Below, in pieces: positions 44,532 through 56,860 of a DNA stretch of 64,000 bases (position 1 is its first letter; each line of letters starts with the position of its first letter). The stretch spans positions 29,257,043 to 29,321,042 of the forward strand of contig CM023539.1 of the NCBI GenBank assembly GCA_013350335.1, in the 5' to 3' direction. The notes beneath the pieces are model-generated. The model was not told the DNA's origin and ran no database searches. It was given only the letters and a program-made list of their open reading frames with translations. The DNA comes from Chimonanthus salicifolius (Eukaryota; Streptophyta; Magnoliopsida; Laurales; Calycanthaceae). A program made the translations under genes and the position numbers.

Positions 44532-47500
44532 TATAACGCCCCGACCTGGACGTGGGCCCTGGAACGCTACTGATTTTTTTTTCTTTGGTGATCCTTAATA
44601 ACTCCTAACTGGGTTGGATCAATAGTTAGGCCTAGAAGTATATGTCACACACGCTCTTTACATGTGGACTCAAACATTTACCATATGTCTAACCGTTTGC
44701 AAGTACTTATCATACAAACAAATATTTCTATCATTTATATCAATCCAGAGTTGCTAACAGTAACATGGTGGTTCATACACGATTACAATATAATAAGTAC
44801 CAGATAAGGTACTTTATACAAACCATGGTTCAAAAGAACCAACAACCAACATAAAATGAAATTCCCGTCTGTGTGAATCATAGGTAACCACAACAGCTTA
44901 TCCATCCTCAGCTTGAAATGGAGGTTTCTCCTCCGCGGGTACATCTCCTAAAATGTGAGTGGTGTGACCTAACCAGCCCAGTGAAGAGACCATAACAATA
45001 CAGTGTAATAAATATCAGGTTAGACAAATCAACATCATCATCCTAATTGGTTTATCATGCCAACATATATCAAACCATCCCTATTACTGCGGTTATCCAA
45101 CGTAACACCTAGGCACTATATTGACTATAAAGCATTAACTCCCGACATGGTCAAAATGCAGAATCTTGCAAGAACATCTCCGACACACTTGGACCGGTAC
45201 TGACACACCTGGGCCAACAACTAACACACTTGGGCTAGTAGCTGCAAACCGACACACCTGGCCGGTAATCGGCATACTTGGGTCGATAATAGTTCAGCAG
45301 TTGAGGGTACGTGGATGCAGTATCAATATCATAAATTTTCATCATCAATATCCACAATATACGATAAACATTGTTATTATCAATAACCACTTTTCGTAGT
45401 AGTGCATCATGTCTAGGCATATAAGTGGGTTCAATAAGTCTGATCCTTGAAACCACTTAGAAATACAATAATTCATACTGTCAAACAAAATACACAAATA
45501 TATAAATAATAAATCATACATTCATAGTATTTCAAACCCTTCTATCCTATTTTCTAAAAGACTCCAAGGGAAATGGATATGAGTCTCCTAAATGAGTTAC
45601 GATCCTTTTTAAATTATAATAATGAGCAATGTAATAAAGTGCTCAGGCCATTACACATATTGTCTTCTAGAAATGACCATGGAGACATATTGAATTAGGC
45701 CTACAAATATAAGATGCTCAGGCCACTACTCATATATAGAGTTAGGCCTAGAGATATAGGATGCTTATGCCACTACTCGTATAGGGAGTTAGGCCTAGAG
45801 ATCATTCAGTGCCCGAACCTTTCTTTTCTACCAAGCGGCGAAATTAATCGCTCAGCTGCTGATAGCTACCGGGCTGCGTTTCCTCTGCGCTACAGATAGA
45901 GAGTATCGGCCTGGAAATGAATACATAACATAGGTTTACATAATAATAACAATGAAAGAGTTAGTATCACTTTTAATTATCAAATTGGTATAAACATCAC
46001 ATCGAAACCTAGGGTCTAGACTTAACATTTAATCCTAACTTAGACTAAGTTTCACAACTAATTCTAGGATCCTCGAAACTTGCCTTGTAATCAGGTACCA
46101 TAGCTTCTGAACTTTCGACCGACTGCCTAAAATCTGGGTCTTTATAGAGCCTTCAGAACTTGGGTTCAGTCCTTCCGTACTTTCGAAGTTCAGGTCTCGG
46201 AACTTCCGAGCCTGCTTCGGAACAGAAAGCAAAGAAAACAGAAAAATCAGTAAATCTCAGTGTGTCTCGGAACCTGCTGAGGTCTGTTCGGAACTTCCAA
46301 ACACTTCGGAACATCCGATGGGGTTCCGAAACATTAGGGTCTGAATAGCAAAGGCAGAAAGAAACATTTGGCCTCGCGCTTCGGAACCCCGAACAAAAGT
46401 TCGGAACTACCGAAGTCTCACCTTCGGAACTTCTGAAGGCCGATTCTCGGAACTTCCGAAGATAGTTTTGAGAGTCATCTTCTTCCTCTGTCACCTACAA
46501 CAGTTAAGTGACGAAAGAGAAAGAGCGGAATACGAATAAAAAAACTAATGGGTTTTCTGAATTCGTTTTTCACATCCTTATGGTCAGATGGACACTCCAA
46601 TGAGTCCTCTTTTATTTCGAAATCAATTGGACCAAAAACACTGATTAAAAACATTAGATTCAAAGGGAAAAACCAGCAAAACACAAGAAAATTCAAGTTT
46701 TCCACTAAACTTCAAATCTAATTTTAAGACTCAAATCTTAACGAAATTAACTTCTGTTTGATTTTAAACAGGTTAGAATTTGAAACTAAACACAATGGTT
46801 ACCTTCGCTTTTATTCCTGGATTGAAAATCAGCAGCTGAAAAAACTTCCACTTCAAAACAACGGTGAAAACAAACAGGAAAGCAGTGGTTTTCTCATTGA
46901 AAATTCAGTGAAGAATTCCTCTGGAAATGGCCTGAATTTATAGGCAATGGGAGGTAGGGTGGTAGGCTTCCATGCAGGGCCATGGAGTGACCACATCATT
47001 CTGTAAGCTACGATTGTAGCTTGCACGAGTCGATGCTCATGCACCTACTTCATCGCATCACCTGCTACACAAGTGTTTTGCAGATTTTCTGATTTTTACA
47101 TTTTAGTCCTCTATTTCTTATTTGCATTTTAACTCTTCTTCATTTAATTCCAACATTTAACTACTAAAGTATTTAATTAATTTAATCCATCTTAAAAAAA
47201 ATGTTGGGTTTTAAAAACTCTACATATCATAAAATTTTGGAGATTTATTTTTATCAAAATTAATTGATTTAAACAAAAATCACATTTTATCATTATTTCC
47301 TTAATTCAATTTATATTTATTTAAACGGTTGAAAACCTTTATTTTCAAAATCTGAAAAACATAAAATAATGAATTAAAACATAATTTAATAGCACATGCT
47401 TTCTAAGAATTTTATCACTTCTAAAATTGTTTAAAATAATTATTTCTTTATTTTTCAGGACTTTTCGGTTTAGTTAAATAACTTTTTTTCTGAATAAAAT

Positions 47501-47754
47501 AAAAAAATCATAAATCTCATAATTTAAATCTTAAAATAGAGAAATTAATTTCATGTAATCAATAATCAAACACTTATTAGGATAATAAAATAATACAGTC
47601 TATGGCAAATTACCATTTTGCCCCTCCAACTTAAATGAGTTGGATCAACTAGTTATCGAGCTCCAATTGGGCCTATCTTGGAATTTTCACAAAACCCTAA
47701 CTATAATCCTCATGATTAACATGTCAAGAAATGATTTATTAAAAAAAATCATAT
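44532..47754 (-). mobile_element. 5' LTR of the chromovirus (truncated at its start)
   Basis: Inverted, the LTR ends GGTCGGGGCGTTATA at 44532 (ACA end mutated). At 47754 its similarity to the 3' LTR stops about 36 bases before the LTR start, so the outermost end is lost and no target duplication can be tested. It carries the 22 bp array at 45178-45292 and the TTCGGAACTTCC cluster at about 46080-46470, better preserved here than in the 3' LTR. It also carries the conserved donor AAAGCGAAG|GTAACCATTG near 46805. Confidence 0.88.
46080..46470 (-). repeat. Cluster of TTCGGAACTTCCGAA palindromes
   Basis: At least ten copies or half-copies of TTCGGAAC / CTTCCGAA occur, with near-perfect palindromes near 46195 and 46448. 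The 3' LTR has the same cluster at 37455-37800 in a more decayed state. Motif spacing is irregular (15-50 bases). Confidence 0.82.
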
Positions 47755-48925
47755 CACAGCAGGTGTTTTGGCACAATTTTCAAGCGTGGTACAACCTTAT
47801 CCTCCAAACAGTCGAGTCGAGTCGAGTGCGAAACACTTGTGAATGGGTGAAATTCTACTCGTAACTTTAGCCTAGTTCTGATCAGAACGTTCGTCACTAG
47901 AATTTATTTTTCACTCAGATGGCATACAGACCAGGAGGTCTATAGATGGAGATGTTCTACAAGTACTAGGTGTACAGGCCTCTACGACATTCTGAACGGG
48001 TGTTCGGTATTCTACAGCTTATCCCTCAGAAAGAAGTCTGAGAATGGACCTATATTGCACACTGCACCTACGGATACCAGAGTTCTGCAAGTTTCTTGAG
48101 ATAGGTAGAATTTGGGCCTAAACAGCAAGAAAGGAGGAAAAAAAGGTATTTGAAAGGCCCATACTCATAACAAAGTTAAAAGTTAGGTTCAGAATGTGCT
48201 AGCCATTGTTAGGTGCAGTAAAGTGAACATGTAAGACTTTAAATAAATATCCAAATAGTCAAATACATGAATTTTCCTAAAAAAAATTGATTTTCCAACT
48301 TTTTGAAAACTTTTGCAAAAATTAACATTTCGTCCCCAACAATTAAGAAAAAACCCTTTACAGTCCCTTCCTGTTCGACCGGTCGAAGAGTCTGGCACTA
48401 TTCATTTGCTGCCTCTGTTCGACCAGTTGAATCCTCTGTCCAATTTTTTTGCATTTTTTCTAATGCTTCATTCGGGTATTCTATGAATAGAAAAATAGAA
48501 ATAAAGAGGACATACCTAAGTCCTTCAAAAATCAACTCAAAATCACCACTTGTAACTGTCTATTTGCAGTTGCATAACAGAAGAAAAATAATAGAAAACT
48601 GAAATAACAGCGAACATACGAAAATGACTAAAATCTGAAGAAGAAAGCGGTGGAATTGATATAAAAATTATAAAACCCAAGCCTCTATTTATAGATGTTT
48701 GAAACAAACCATATCCACTAGATTTTGGATAGGAAATGTGTGGCCAAGATTAGTTGCTTAATTCTATTTTATTCCTCTTTTTCTTCTTCATTAAACCCAA
48801 AAATCCTTTTAAAACTTTCTCAGCAAGTTACGTGATTTTTGACTTTTTAGAAATTCCTTTTCCAAACACAAATATTAGCGGTCCAAACACAAAGATTAAG
48901 CCTAATCAAGGGTCAGGGTCTCACA
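47755..48925 (-). mobile_element. LTR of a second minus-strand Ty3 element (left end lost)
   Basis: The right border, inverted, is TGTGAGACCCTGACCC preceded by the polypurine tract TTTAAGAGGGGTGAGA and TTTCGAGACGAAATTTC, so an LTR starts here. It includes TTCGACCGGTCGAA (near 48375) and GTTCGACCAGTTGAA, again self-complementary motifs. The first 370 bases are richer in GC and may not belong to this LTR. The left border was lost at the junction with 47754. Confidence 0.6.
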
Positions 48926-48959
48926 TCTCACCCCTCTTAAAGAAATTTCGTCTCGAAAT

Positions 48960-49245
48960 TTAAACTCAAACCATACCTTTCTCACCAAACAAATCAGGGT
49001 ACAACTTCCACATTGTTGACTCATGCTCCCACGTAGTATTCTCAACTTCACGGTGTTACCAAAGTACCTTCACCAGAGGAATTGTCTTCCTTTTGAGCTG
49101 CCGAATCCATGTATCTTGAATCTCCACTGGTCTTTCCTCGAAAGTCACATCCTCCGTGAATCGATGTCTTCCCAATTCAACACATGAGACGGGTCCGGTG
49201 CGTATTTCCTCAACATAGGCACATGAAATACGCTATGTTTTCTCC
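48960..49245 (-). pseudogene. Ty3 integrase end and chromodomain remnant
   Basis: Inverted, the frame gives MLRKYAPDPSHVLNWEDID, then a degenerate stretch and RGSMSQQCGSCTLIC, the decayed chromodomain tail (WE.E..M). It immediately precedes the LTR ending at 48925, as expected for the 3' end of a chromovirus. It breaks off near 49245. Confidence 0.75.
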
Positions 49246-49754
49246 TAAAACAAAAGGCTGCAATGAAATGTCCAAACAAGAACGAGGCTATAGAAATCTG
49301 GCTGCTTCAAGGAAGGACGTTGCAAAGGTTAATCGGGCAACATGTTTGAAGAAGCCGAGAACACTAGTATGTAAGTGAAAATTGGGAGCATGGCATGGGC
49401 ATGATGCTCGTGTTGGGCTTTGCTTTTAAGAGATATGTTGGTCGAGTGGAGAAACAAGGATAACAACAAAAAGGACGATGAACAAAAATCTACCAATAGG
49501 CTGAATGCGAAGGAGGAAGAATGAGTGGACGATTAGCGGAAACGACAGTGGAAGATGGTATTGAGGAGTCTGGGATGGTGCAGATCCGTTTGAGAAAAAA
49601 GGAAAAGCGAGGAGAGCTGCTGCAGATTGTGGAAAATCGTCTTAGCTCTAAGAAAATACTGCTAGATCTGCAGAGGTGACGAGTGCACTAAAGGAGAATG
49701 CAGGGAGGTAGGTAACTAAGATCTTCGAGTTTGTTGTTTCAAAGGCTAGATCTA
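49246..49754. other. Unexplained purine-rich segment between two Ty3 fragments
   Basis: About 500 bases rich in GAAGAA/GGA with short open frames on the plus strand, such as one at 49184-49378. I recognise no protein or element. It ends where plus-strand Ty3 integrase begins. It could be a captured host fragment or a diverged part of pol. Confidence 0.3.
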
Positions 49755-50937
49755 GACTCCTTAACCCATTGTCTCTGTTGCCCGTATGCAGTAGCAAATC
49801 TTATGTAGTCCACCCCTTTCGTACGACGGCGAACTGGGATGGAGTTGAATTAAATGACTGGAAGATGAGGACCGATGGAGGTCTAACCTTCAAAGACAAA
49901 CTGTTTGTGCCAGAAACAGAGGGTCGTAGAGAAGAGCTTAGTCACTTTCATCACCCCCGTTTTGCATCACATCCTAGTGGTATGAAGATGTATCACAATT
50001 TGCGCCGATAGTTTTAGTTGAGTGGAATGAAGAGGGAAGTAGCACAGTTTGTGTCTAGGTGTTTGACTTGTTAGTAGGTGAAAGTTGAACACCAAAGACC
50101 AGGTAGAAAATTGCAACCTCTCCCAATAGCTAAATTGAAATGGGAGAATATCACCATGGAGTTTGATTTCCTAAGTCATCTAAAGGATATGACTCGATTT
50201 GGGTGATAGTGGACAAATTGACCAAATCTACCCATTTTCTTGCGATAAAAGTGACAGACTCCTTAGTAAATTTAATCAAATTGTATATAAAGGAGATAGT
50301 CATGTTGTACTGAGTGCCAGTATCTATTATATCAGACCGTGACCCACGGTTTATATCTCATTTTTGGCAGAGTTTACAGAAAGAGATTGGTACACAATTG
50401 TGTTTTAGTATCGTTTCTCATCCTCAGACGAATGGTCAGTCTTAGAGAACGATTCAGACTTTGAAAGATATGTTAAGAGCCTACGTGATGGATATGAAGG
50501 GAAGTTGGGAAGATCACTTATCTTTGATTGAATTTGTCTACAACAACAGTTACAGGTCTAGTATTCAGATGGCACCATACGAAATTCTCTATAGTAGACC
50601 ATGTGGATCACCTTTGTATTGGACTGAAGTTGGGGATAGGCTTTGTTGGGGCCTGATATGTTTAGAGAGACATTAGAGCAAGTCAAAGTGATTAGACAAC
50701 GTCTCAAAACAACGTAAAGTCGACAGAAGAGTTATCCTGATAAGAGACGTAGACCTCTGAAATTTTTAGTAGGAGCTCGTGTGTTCTTGCGTGTTGCACC
50801 GAGACATTGTATTCGATGGTTTGGTCATAAAGGGAAGCTATCGCCAAGATTTATCGGACCTTTTGAGATCTTGGATAAGATCGGTGGATTGGCTTACCGA
50901 TTAGATTTACCGGCGAGTTTGGCTAGAGCAACAACCG
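49755..50937 (+). pseudogene. Ty3 integrase (zinc-binding, core and C-terminus), truncated
   Basis: It starts in the region before integrase (GGLTFKDKLFVPE), then the H2C2 zinc-binding domain (HFHHPRFASHPSGMKMYHNLRR ... FVSRCLTC), the catalytic core ([67 protein letters not shown]) and the GPF module (FGHKGKLSPRFIGPFEILDK, YRLDLPASLAR). It breaks at about 50937, before FHVSMLRKY and the chromodomain. Stops near 50010, 50080, 50207, 50310 and 50446 and frameshifts disable it. The orientation is opposite to the Ty3 remnant just to the left, so the two come from different elements. Confidence 0.9.
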
Positions 50938-52523
50938 CAACCTCCTTTCTGCATCTCTTGCTATATGGAATCAAGCGCAGGACTTTGATTTGCAATCCAA
51001 AGTAGGCTCGGCCTTGCAGGCCCTGTTATGAACCCACCACCTATTGTCCCGTTGTCCTCCTTTCACCTTCGTCTTCCCCTTTCTGTTCACGGGGGCCCAT
51101 TCCCATCTCAGCACCCAGATTTGTTGCAGCGCCGCATGGATATCTGCCCCTTTCAGGCAATAATCATTACTGTCTCTTGCTACAATCATCCAGCCAACAC
51201 CCTAAGACCCACCGTCCCAAGCATCGCCGATAGTAATCAAATCCGATTGTCATGTTCCACTTTGCTATTTGTTCTTGAATTGGCCAATGGGCCAGCGTTT
51301 TCAACTATTTGACTGGTCTTTTCTTTCATGCCCCAATCTGGTATTACAAGTACTGACTGAAATTGTATGGTTCCATTTAGGACGACATCGGCATTTGTTT
51401 TCAATGTTGTGTTGCAGTCAACGGTTGCATGGTTTTTCGCTAGTTGCCATGTCCAAATCAAGACTGTAGGTGGTGCCTTTTCCTCTCAAGATTTGTGACT
51501 CCGGTTGCTGTGTTCCTCCTCTGTAGTGCTCAGATCTCAATCTTGCATCAACTTTCTCCAGTCTTGGGTTTCTTTACTGAGCCATTGCAATGGAGCTTCT
51601 TCAAGATTCATATTTCAAGAGAGCCACACCTGAAGCCTGTCGTTGCCTACGATTGATTGATGCCCGCCTGAGACTACTATACTACTTGAGATCCACAGGC
51701 CTACACGTAAACTTGATCCTTCTGCTGCATATCTTCGATTTTCAATGATGGGAACTGGAAACTGATTCAAGTGTTGTCCATTCATCTTCTTTTCTTCGTC
51801 TTTGTTATTCTTTCCTGGGTTCTTCAGACGCTCAGATACATCTGGTATTTTGATTCTCGATCAGGCCTTTGTTCTGCTGCCTTGTATTGGTGTTCCCTGC
51901 TCTCTGTCTTTGTTCACTGTTTTCTACTGCCTTATATTGCCTGCCTTTGTAACTTTGCTTCTCTTGGTATCTAGTTTTGTACATTGTGCTATTTGGGGCT
52001 TTGTTCAAATATCGTTGTGTTTTGTCTTCCCTCTGTCTTCCTTTGGTCACTGGACTTTGGCCTTTGCAACCGATCCTCTTCCTCGACCTCCCCAGCACCT
52101 TTTGCAACCTCTCTTTTGCAGCCTCATAACAATCCAATGTTTGCAACCTCCTGGCACTTTGTAGTTCCTATGTGCACCGGTCTCTTCTGCATCCTTTTCT
52201 TCTGTACTTGCATTTGTAGGGAGCTTGTTTGTTTTGACACCTTGCCATCCTTTTTCTCTCTAGCATTCTTGCATTGTCCTATCTCTGCATTGCTTTCACT
52301 TTGCATTGTCTGTGTTTTGCAAACAATCATCAACACCAACAACCCCTCTTCTCTGGCAAACTGCAGCACACCTGGCATGATTTTTTATTTCACTGGCACA
52401 TCTTCACCATTGATCTGTTAGTGCTCCAGCAGATGGAGTCATTGGACCGTTGGATTATCTAGTTATCAATTTATTTTGTTCAATAATTGTAAACTCAAGT
52501 AGGCCTTTGAGTTTAAGAGGCGA
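50938..52523 (+). other. Unassigned C/T-rich segment ending in a polypurine tract
   Basis: This is 1.6 kb of pyrimidine-rich DNA with overlapping hydrophobic short open frames, none recognisable. At its end, GAGTTTAAGAGGCGA (about 52508-52522) looks like the polypurine tract of a Ty1 element and directly precedes a 201 bp LTR. It may be the interior of a non-autonomous Ty1-type element that carries foreign sequence. The left junction with Ty3 integrase is near 50937. Confidence 0.4.
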
Positions 52524-52724
52524 TATTAGAATATATTACAGTTCATATTTAATTAGAATTTCATATTAGATTAGGAATCTAAGTTTGGGTTAATCTCTAA
52601 TCAAAAGATATATTTCGTTGTTAGAGTTTGAGTTTGACTCAAATAGTCTTAGAATCGACTAAATGCTATAAATACAGTTGTAATAGTATATACTTTGAAT
52701 AATAATATTTTATAAATTCTAATA
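52524..52724 (+). mobile_element. Short Ty1-type LTR, 201 bp
   Basis: It starts TATTAGAATATATTACAG and ends ATTCTAATA; the ancestral ends were probably TGTTAG...CTAACA. It has a TATA box CTATAAATACAG at about 52667 and lies just after a polypurine tract, so it is a 3' LTR. I found no matching 5' LTR in the window. Confidence 0.6.
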
Positions 52725-53930
52725 ATGCCTTCAACTCCATTAAAAATGACCAAAGTCAGCCCAATTAAGTGGTCAGAATTCCACATGTACATCTCAGCCC
52801 ATATCACATGCCATGGCATCCATCTCTCCGATTTTTTCTCAAAGTAAGAATCCTCTCTCCTTGACAAGCTTGGTCGACCATTCTTAGATCCAAATTTTTT
52901 GCTAAACGAAAATGGACGAGAATAGAAACAAGGAACCACATTGTTTTGGTGGATTCTTAGACACACAAAATTTGGGAAATGTCAAGCAAAAATCGTTGGA
53001 TTTCATAGTAGTAACTTTTTTATCTTCCAAATGTAATAAATTGGCCAAATAAGAATAACATTTGATTGAGTTTTTTATATAAAAAAAAAAAAACTTTTCT
53101 TTCCTTAGGAGGCGATTATGGGGCCATCAAACCTTATCATCAATTGACAATCAAAGGTGACTGGGAATCACATATATGCAACCCCCCTTATTTACATGTC
53201 TAATAATCGGTGGTTAATGGCACCACTGGAGGAGAAATCGTATTCTTGGCTTATAATGAGCTATCCTTTCGTACAATGAGTAAATAACAGCTAAATAATA
53301 ACGGTAAGGAGAGAAAGGGAATAAAACAAAGAAAAAGGGAATGTTGACTCCAAATAAAAGTCACTGCCTCATTCACAAACAGACACATGTGATAAAAGAA
53401 AGTGAGTACTGAAAATTGATTGATGTCATGTATATATAAAATTACCAGCAAAATATATAAAATTACCTGCAAATATCATATATCAAGCAAATTCGAGAAG
53501 AATGGAACTCAAAATTCTAATTTTATTTGAGAAACTATGACTAATTAAAGAAGAATAGTTCTAGGTAATTCCTGTTTTGCTTTGATGACCATCTTAAGGA
53601 AGAATAGTTTTAGGTAATTCCTTCCATGTATCACAACAATTTTTCTCTGTTTTTTTTTTTTTCCTTTTTACGTGGTTCAGTGCAAATTGAGTTGATCTGA
53701 CGTAGTAAACGTACATGATATAATTCATGTATTACGAATGTGATTAATCCAAGGTTGGTAGTTTATTGTATTAAAATTAAAATACAATTAATGACAATGA
53801 AGAAATAACTATGGCTTATAGTGACTACCTAAGGTGATTATTAATAAATTTACGCACAAAATCTTATCATTGGAGGGTTTCATTCAAATATTTAGCAAAA
53901 GTTAATTCCTCTTTTAGATAATACCAAGGG
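52725..53930. other. AT-rich intergenic DNA
   Basis: No coding sequence, no element ends and no clear repeats beyond homopolymer runs. The short open frames are not supported by any recognisable protein. Confidence 0.5.
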
Positions 53931-53934
53931 AAAA

Positions 53935-54560
53935 GTTAAAAAAATTCTTTGAATTTTCTCATTATTCTAAAAAACGCCTTGTGTTTTACAATTTTTTTTT
54001 TTAAATATCTTGAGTTTTCATGAAAATTCCAAAAAACTCCTGTTGATTATTAGTCAATGCATTGTATCATATAAAAAATATATATATAGCCTTCTCAAGA
54101 AAAATAAGAAAGGAAAATAAAATTATAATCAATTTTTTTTTATAAATTTTTTTTGAAATTTAATAAAATAAAATAAAATGTGGGATGACCTTAAGAACAA
54201 AAAAGTGAGGGATACTATAAAAATATTAAAAAAATATCCATGGGTATTTACAACATCATTAAAAAATGCATGAAAAAATAATAAAAAACAAAAAATAATA
54301 TAATAAAAATATGGGGTGTTGCTTGTTCAAAAATAAATTGGTAAGTAAAAAATTTAAATATAAGATTTTTTTTTTATATTTGTCTATAGGGGCAACCTTA
54401 TATTCTAAGTATTTCACGTGACAAGTAATGGAAAATTTAAGTTCGAGTTTTAGTCAAGTTGTTTTTTAGATTTTCATAAAACTTTGGGCGCTGTTTAGAA
54501 TTTTTAAAAACACAAGGTGCTTTTAATATTATAAGTAAATTTTTTTTTTTTTTTAATTTT
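53935..54560. mobile_element. Possible MITE with ~100 bp degenerate terminal inverted repeats
   Basis: The left end holds AAAAAACGCCTTGTGTTTTA and then TTTTCATGAAAATTCCAAAA. The right end, inverted, holds AAAAGCACCTTGTGTTTTT and then TTTTATGAAAATCTAAAAAA in the same order. The two arms pair over about 100 bases with gaps. The interior is about 400 bases, AT-rich and non-coding. Long imperfect inverted repeats suggest a Mutator-like non-autonomous element. Target duplications could not be set. Confidence 0.4.
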
Positions 54561-56860
54561 CACCTTAATATCAATCAAGCATTCAAAATTATATTCAATC
54601 TTTTTTCTTAAAACAGGAATGGTGGAATCCACACTAAATGAATGATGGGATGCACATTACCTAATATGACTAAATTAATGTACATTGTCTTCATCTGCAA
54701 GCTGAATTAGACAATATCTGCTTTGATCATGTACATCGGATATCGATAGTCGTGGTCAATTTTTGAAATAAGTTTGCATATTACGTATGGATAGAATATA
54801 TTAATTTTTTAATCATCTAATATATTATTCAATGCTGTTCGCAACTGAAATGATTAAAAAACAATATGTCAATGTGTCACTTAAATGTTGTTTCATGCAC
54901 TAGCTTAGGTCTTCTGCACATAGTGAGTCAACCTATATTATTTTGGAAATAATTCTTTAGTAAATACTTCTTCAAGAGTTTTTATGGGAATTGATTGGTA
55001 ACTATTGAACTTAAGTGAGGGACTTTATCCTGATTTAAAAATGTCAAAAATGGAATTTCAAGCCAAGGGAAACACAAATTGATGTTTACTATTTAATATT
55101 TAAATTTTTAATAGGTGGGACAAACATTTAAAACTTTTTTTTTTTTAATTTAGATGTAGAAAATCGTAAAAATCCAACATAAATCTCTACGGATAGTATC
55201 CACTGTGCTTAGAACACACCATATGATGCCATAGGGTTCGAACCTAGTACCTGCGGTTTCTTAAGATAAGAGAATTACACCAATATGAACAATTATGATA
55301 GATTATCTTACAATCAACATATACAAGACGTTACTTCAATAAAAATGTTAGTATTTGTTGAAAGGATCCAATGGCTTTACTTCAACTACACTTGTCACCC
55401 TCCTAACACTAAAAAATAAAAACTTGAAGTCCCTATATTTTGTAGAGGAGACTTCTCCACGTATCTTTTTTATTTTTAATATACAAGTCAATCAAAAAAA
55501 CCTAACACAACTTATCAGACTGATTAAAACCCTAATTGGTCCAATGAAGTGCGATTCATTTCATAATTGGTCAAATGATAATATTTATAATCTTACTCTC
55601 AACGGAGTGAGGATTCACTAACTTCGCATCTAATTTTGAATTTGTACACCAAATCGTGGATTGAGAGTTCCCACCTACCTAGACTAAAAGTGGGTCAATT
55701 AGGTGGAAATTCAAAATCAACTTTAAGTTATAATAAATCATCTAGTTTAAATGTACATTTTACGCTAGTATAATTGAGTTACAATACTCACTTAATTAGA
55801 ATAGATTTAGATACTATTATTTAATGATTTAGGACCGGTGACCCTGTAAATTAAGAAAGAATAATTATTAATGTTGGATTTTTTATAAAATTAGTCTTAC
55901 AAAACAATTAAACTAGTGAGAATAAACAATTTAAATAAACTTTTATTCTAGAATCATAATGTTTATAATCTTTTGTATCTTTTGATAAAATTATTCTTTA
56001 ATAAATCAATATGTTATTGAAATGAAATTAAGTTTGAAATTATCGATAATTCAAATAAGTTATCAAAGTTTTGAAAATTTAAAACTTTAAATGAGTGCCC
56101 AAATCAATCAATGTGTTGACACGCTTGATGAAAGAGTGTAAGGAACTTCAAAGCATGGAAACACGCACTCCACGTGCCTGTCTAACGAGCCCTTTTTCTA
56201 CCCTAAGAAGGTTAGGAGGTCGTTTTCGATCATGAATCAAATCCTTTCATTTCATGCTGATGGTGATAAAATCAGGGGTTTAATACTCAATTCCATTCTA
56301 TAGATATTTTTTTTCTATTTTTAAAGTTAATAAATTTATTGTTTTTAAGATCAATAATCTTACAAATTTATAAGATAGATGATTATGATGTAATAAAATT
56401 AAAATCTCAATTTTTTTAATCATTTGAGCAACTTAAGTAACTCTATCGAGACTCTATCATCCAAATTGGTCCAAACAAACTAAGGTCTCTGAGTTGATTG
56501 TATCAACTATCAACAAAGTTTTAACTTTGGACAAAATTGATGGGCTCTATTTCGTCATAATCTAAATGTTTGATTATATATATATATATATATATAATTG
56601 CTATCTTTTTAACAATATGACCTCTGTTATTAATAATGGATCTTCTTGCAAACATATGATTGCTAACATCTTATTTAAATTTAATTTTTAAAAGTTGTCC
56701 ATTGTTCAACTAAATATTAATAGATATATCAGAAAATGAGATACTCATCCTTCCTCCACAAGATCGATTTCTTATAATAGGGTATCAAAAAATTTAACAT
56801 AATTTAACACAGAAAGATAGTATTAGCGGAAAATAATGTCTTAGATTTTTTGTCCCTAAC
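54561..56860. other. AT-rich intergenic DNA with a (TA)n tract
   Basis: No gene is recognisable. A (TA)12 microsatellite lies at about 56573-56596. A GGGTTCGAACC string near 55235 resembles a Pol III B box, but no A box or SINE structure was found around it. The 88-codon frame at 55355-55621 matches nothing I recognise. Confidence 0.5.

Noticed and set aside
51802..52421. Hydrophobic open frames (120 and 145 codons) that might encode a membrane protein
   Set aside because: Overlapping frames are open in several phases and the hydrophobicity follows from the pyrimidine-rich DNA. No start context or family supports a gene.
55205..55300. SINE or tRNA gene suggested by GGGTTCGAACC
   Set aside because: No A box at the right distance, no tRNA fold and no A-rich tail; a lone B-box-like string is common by chance.
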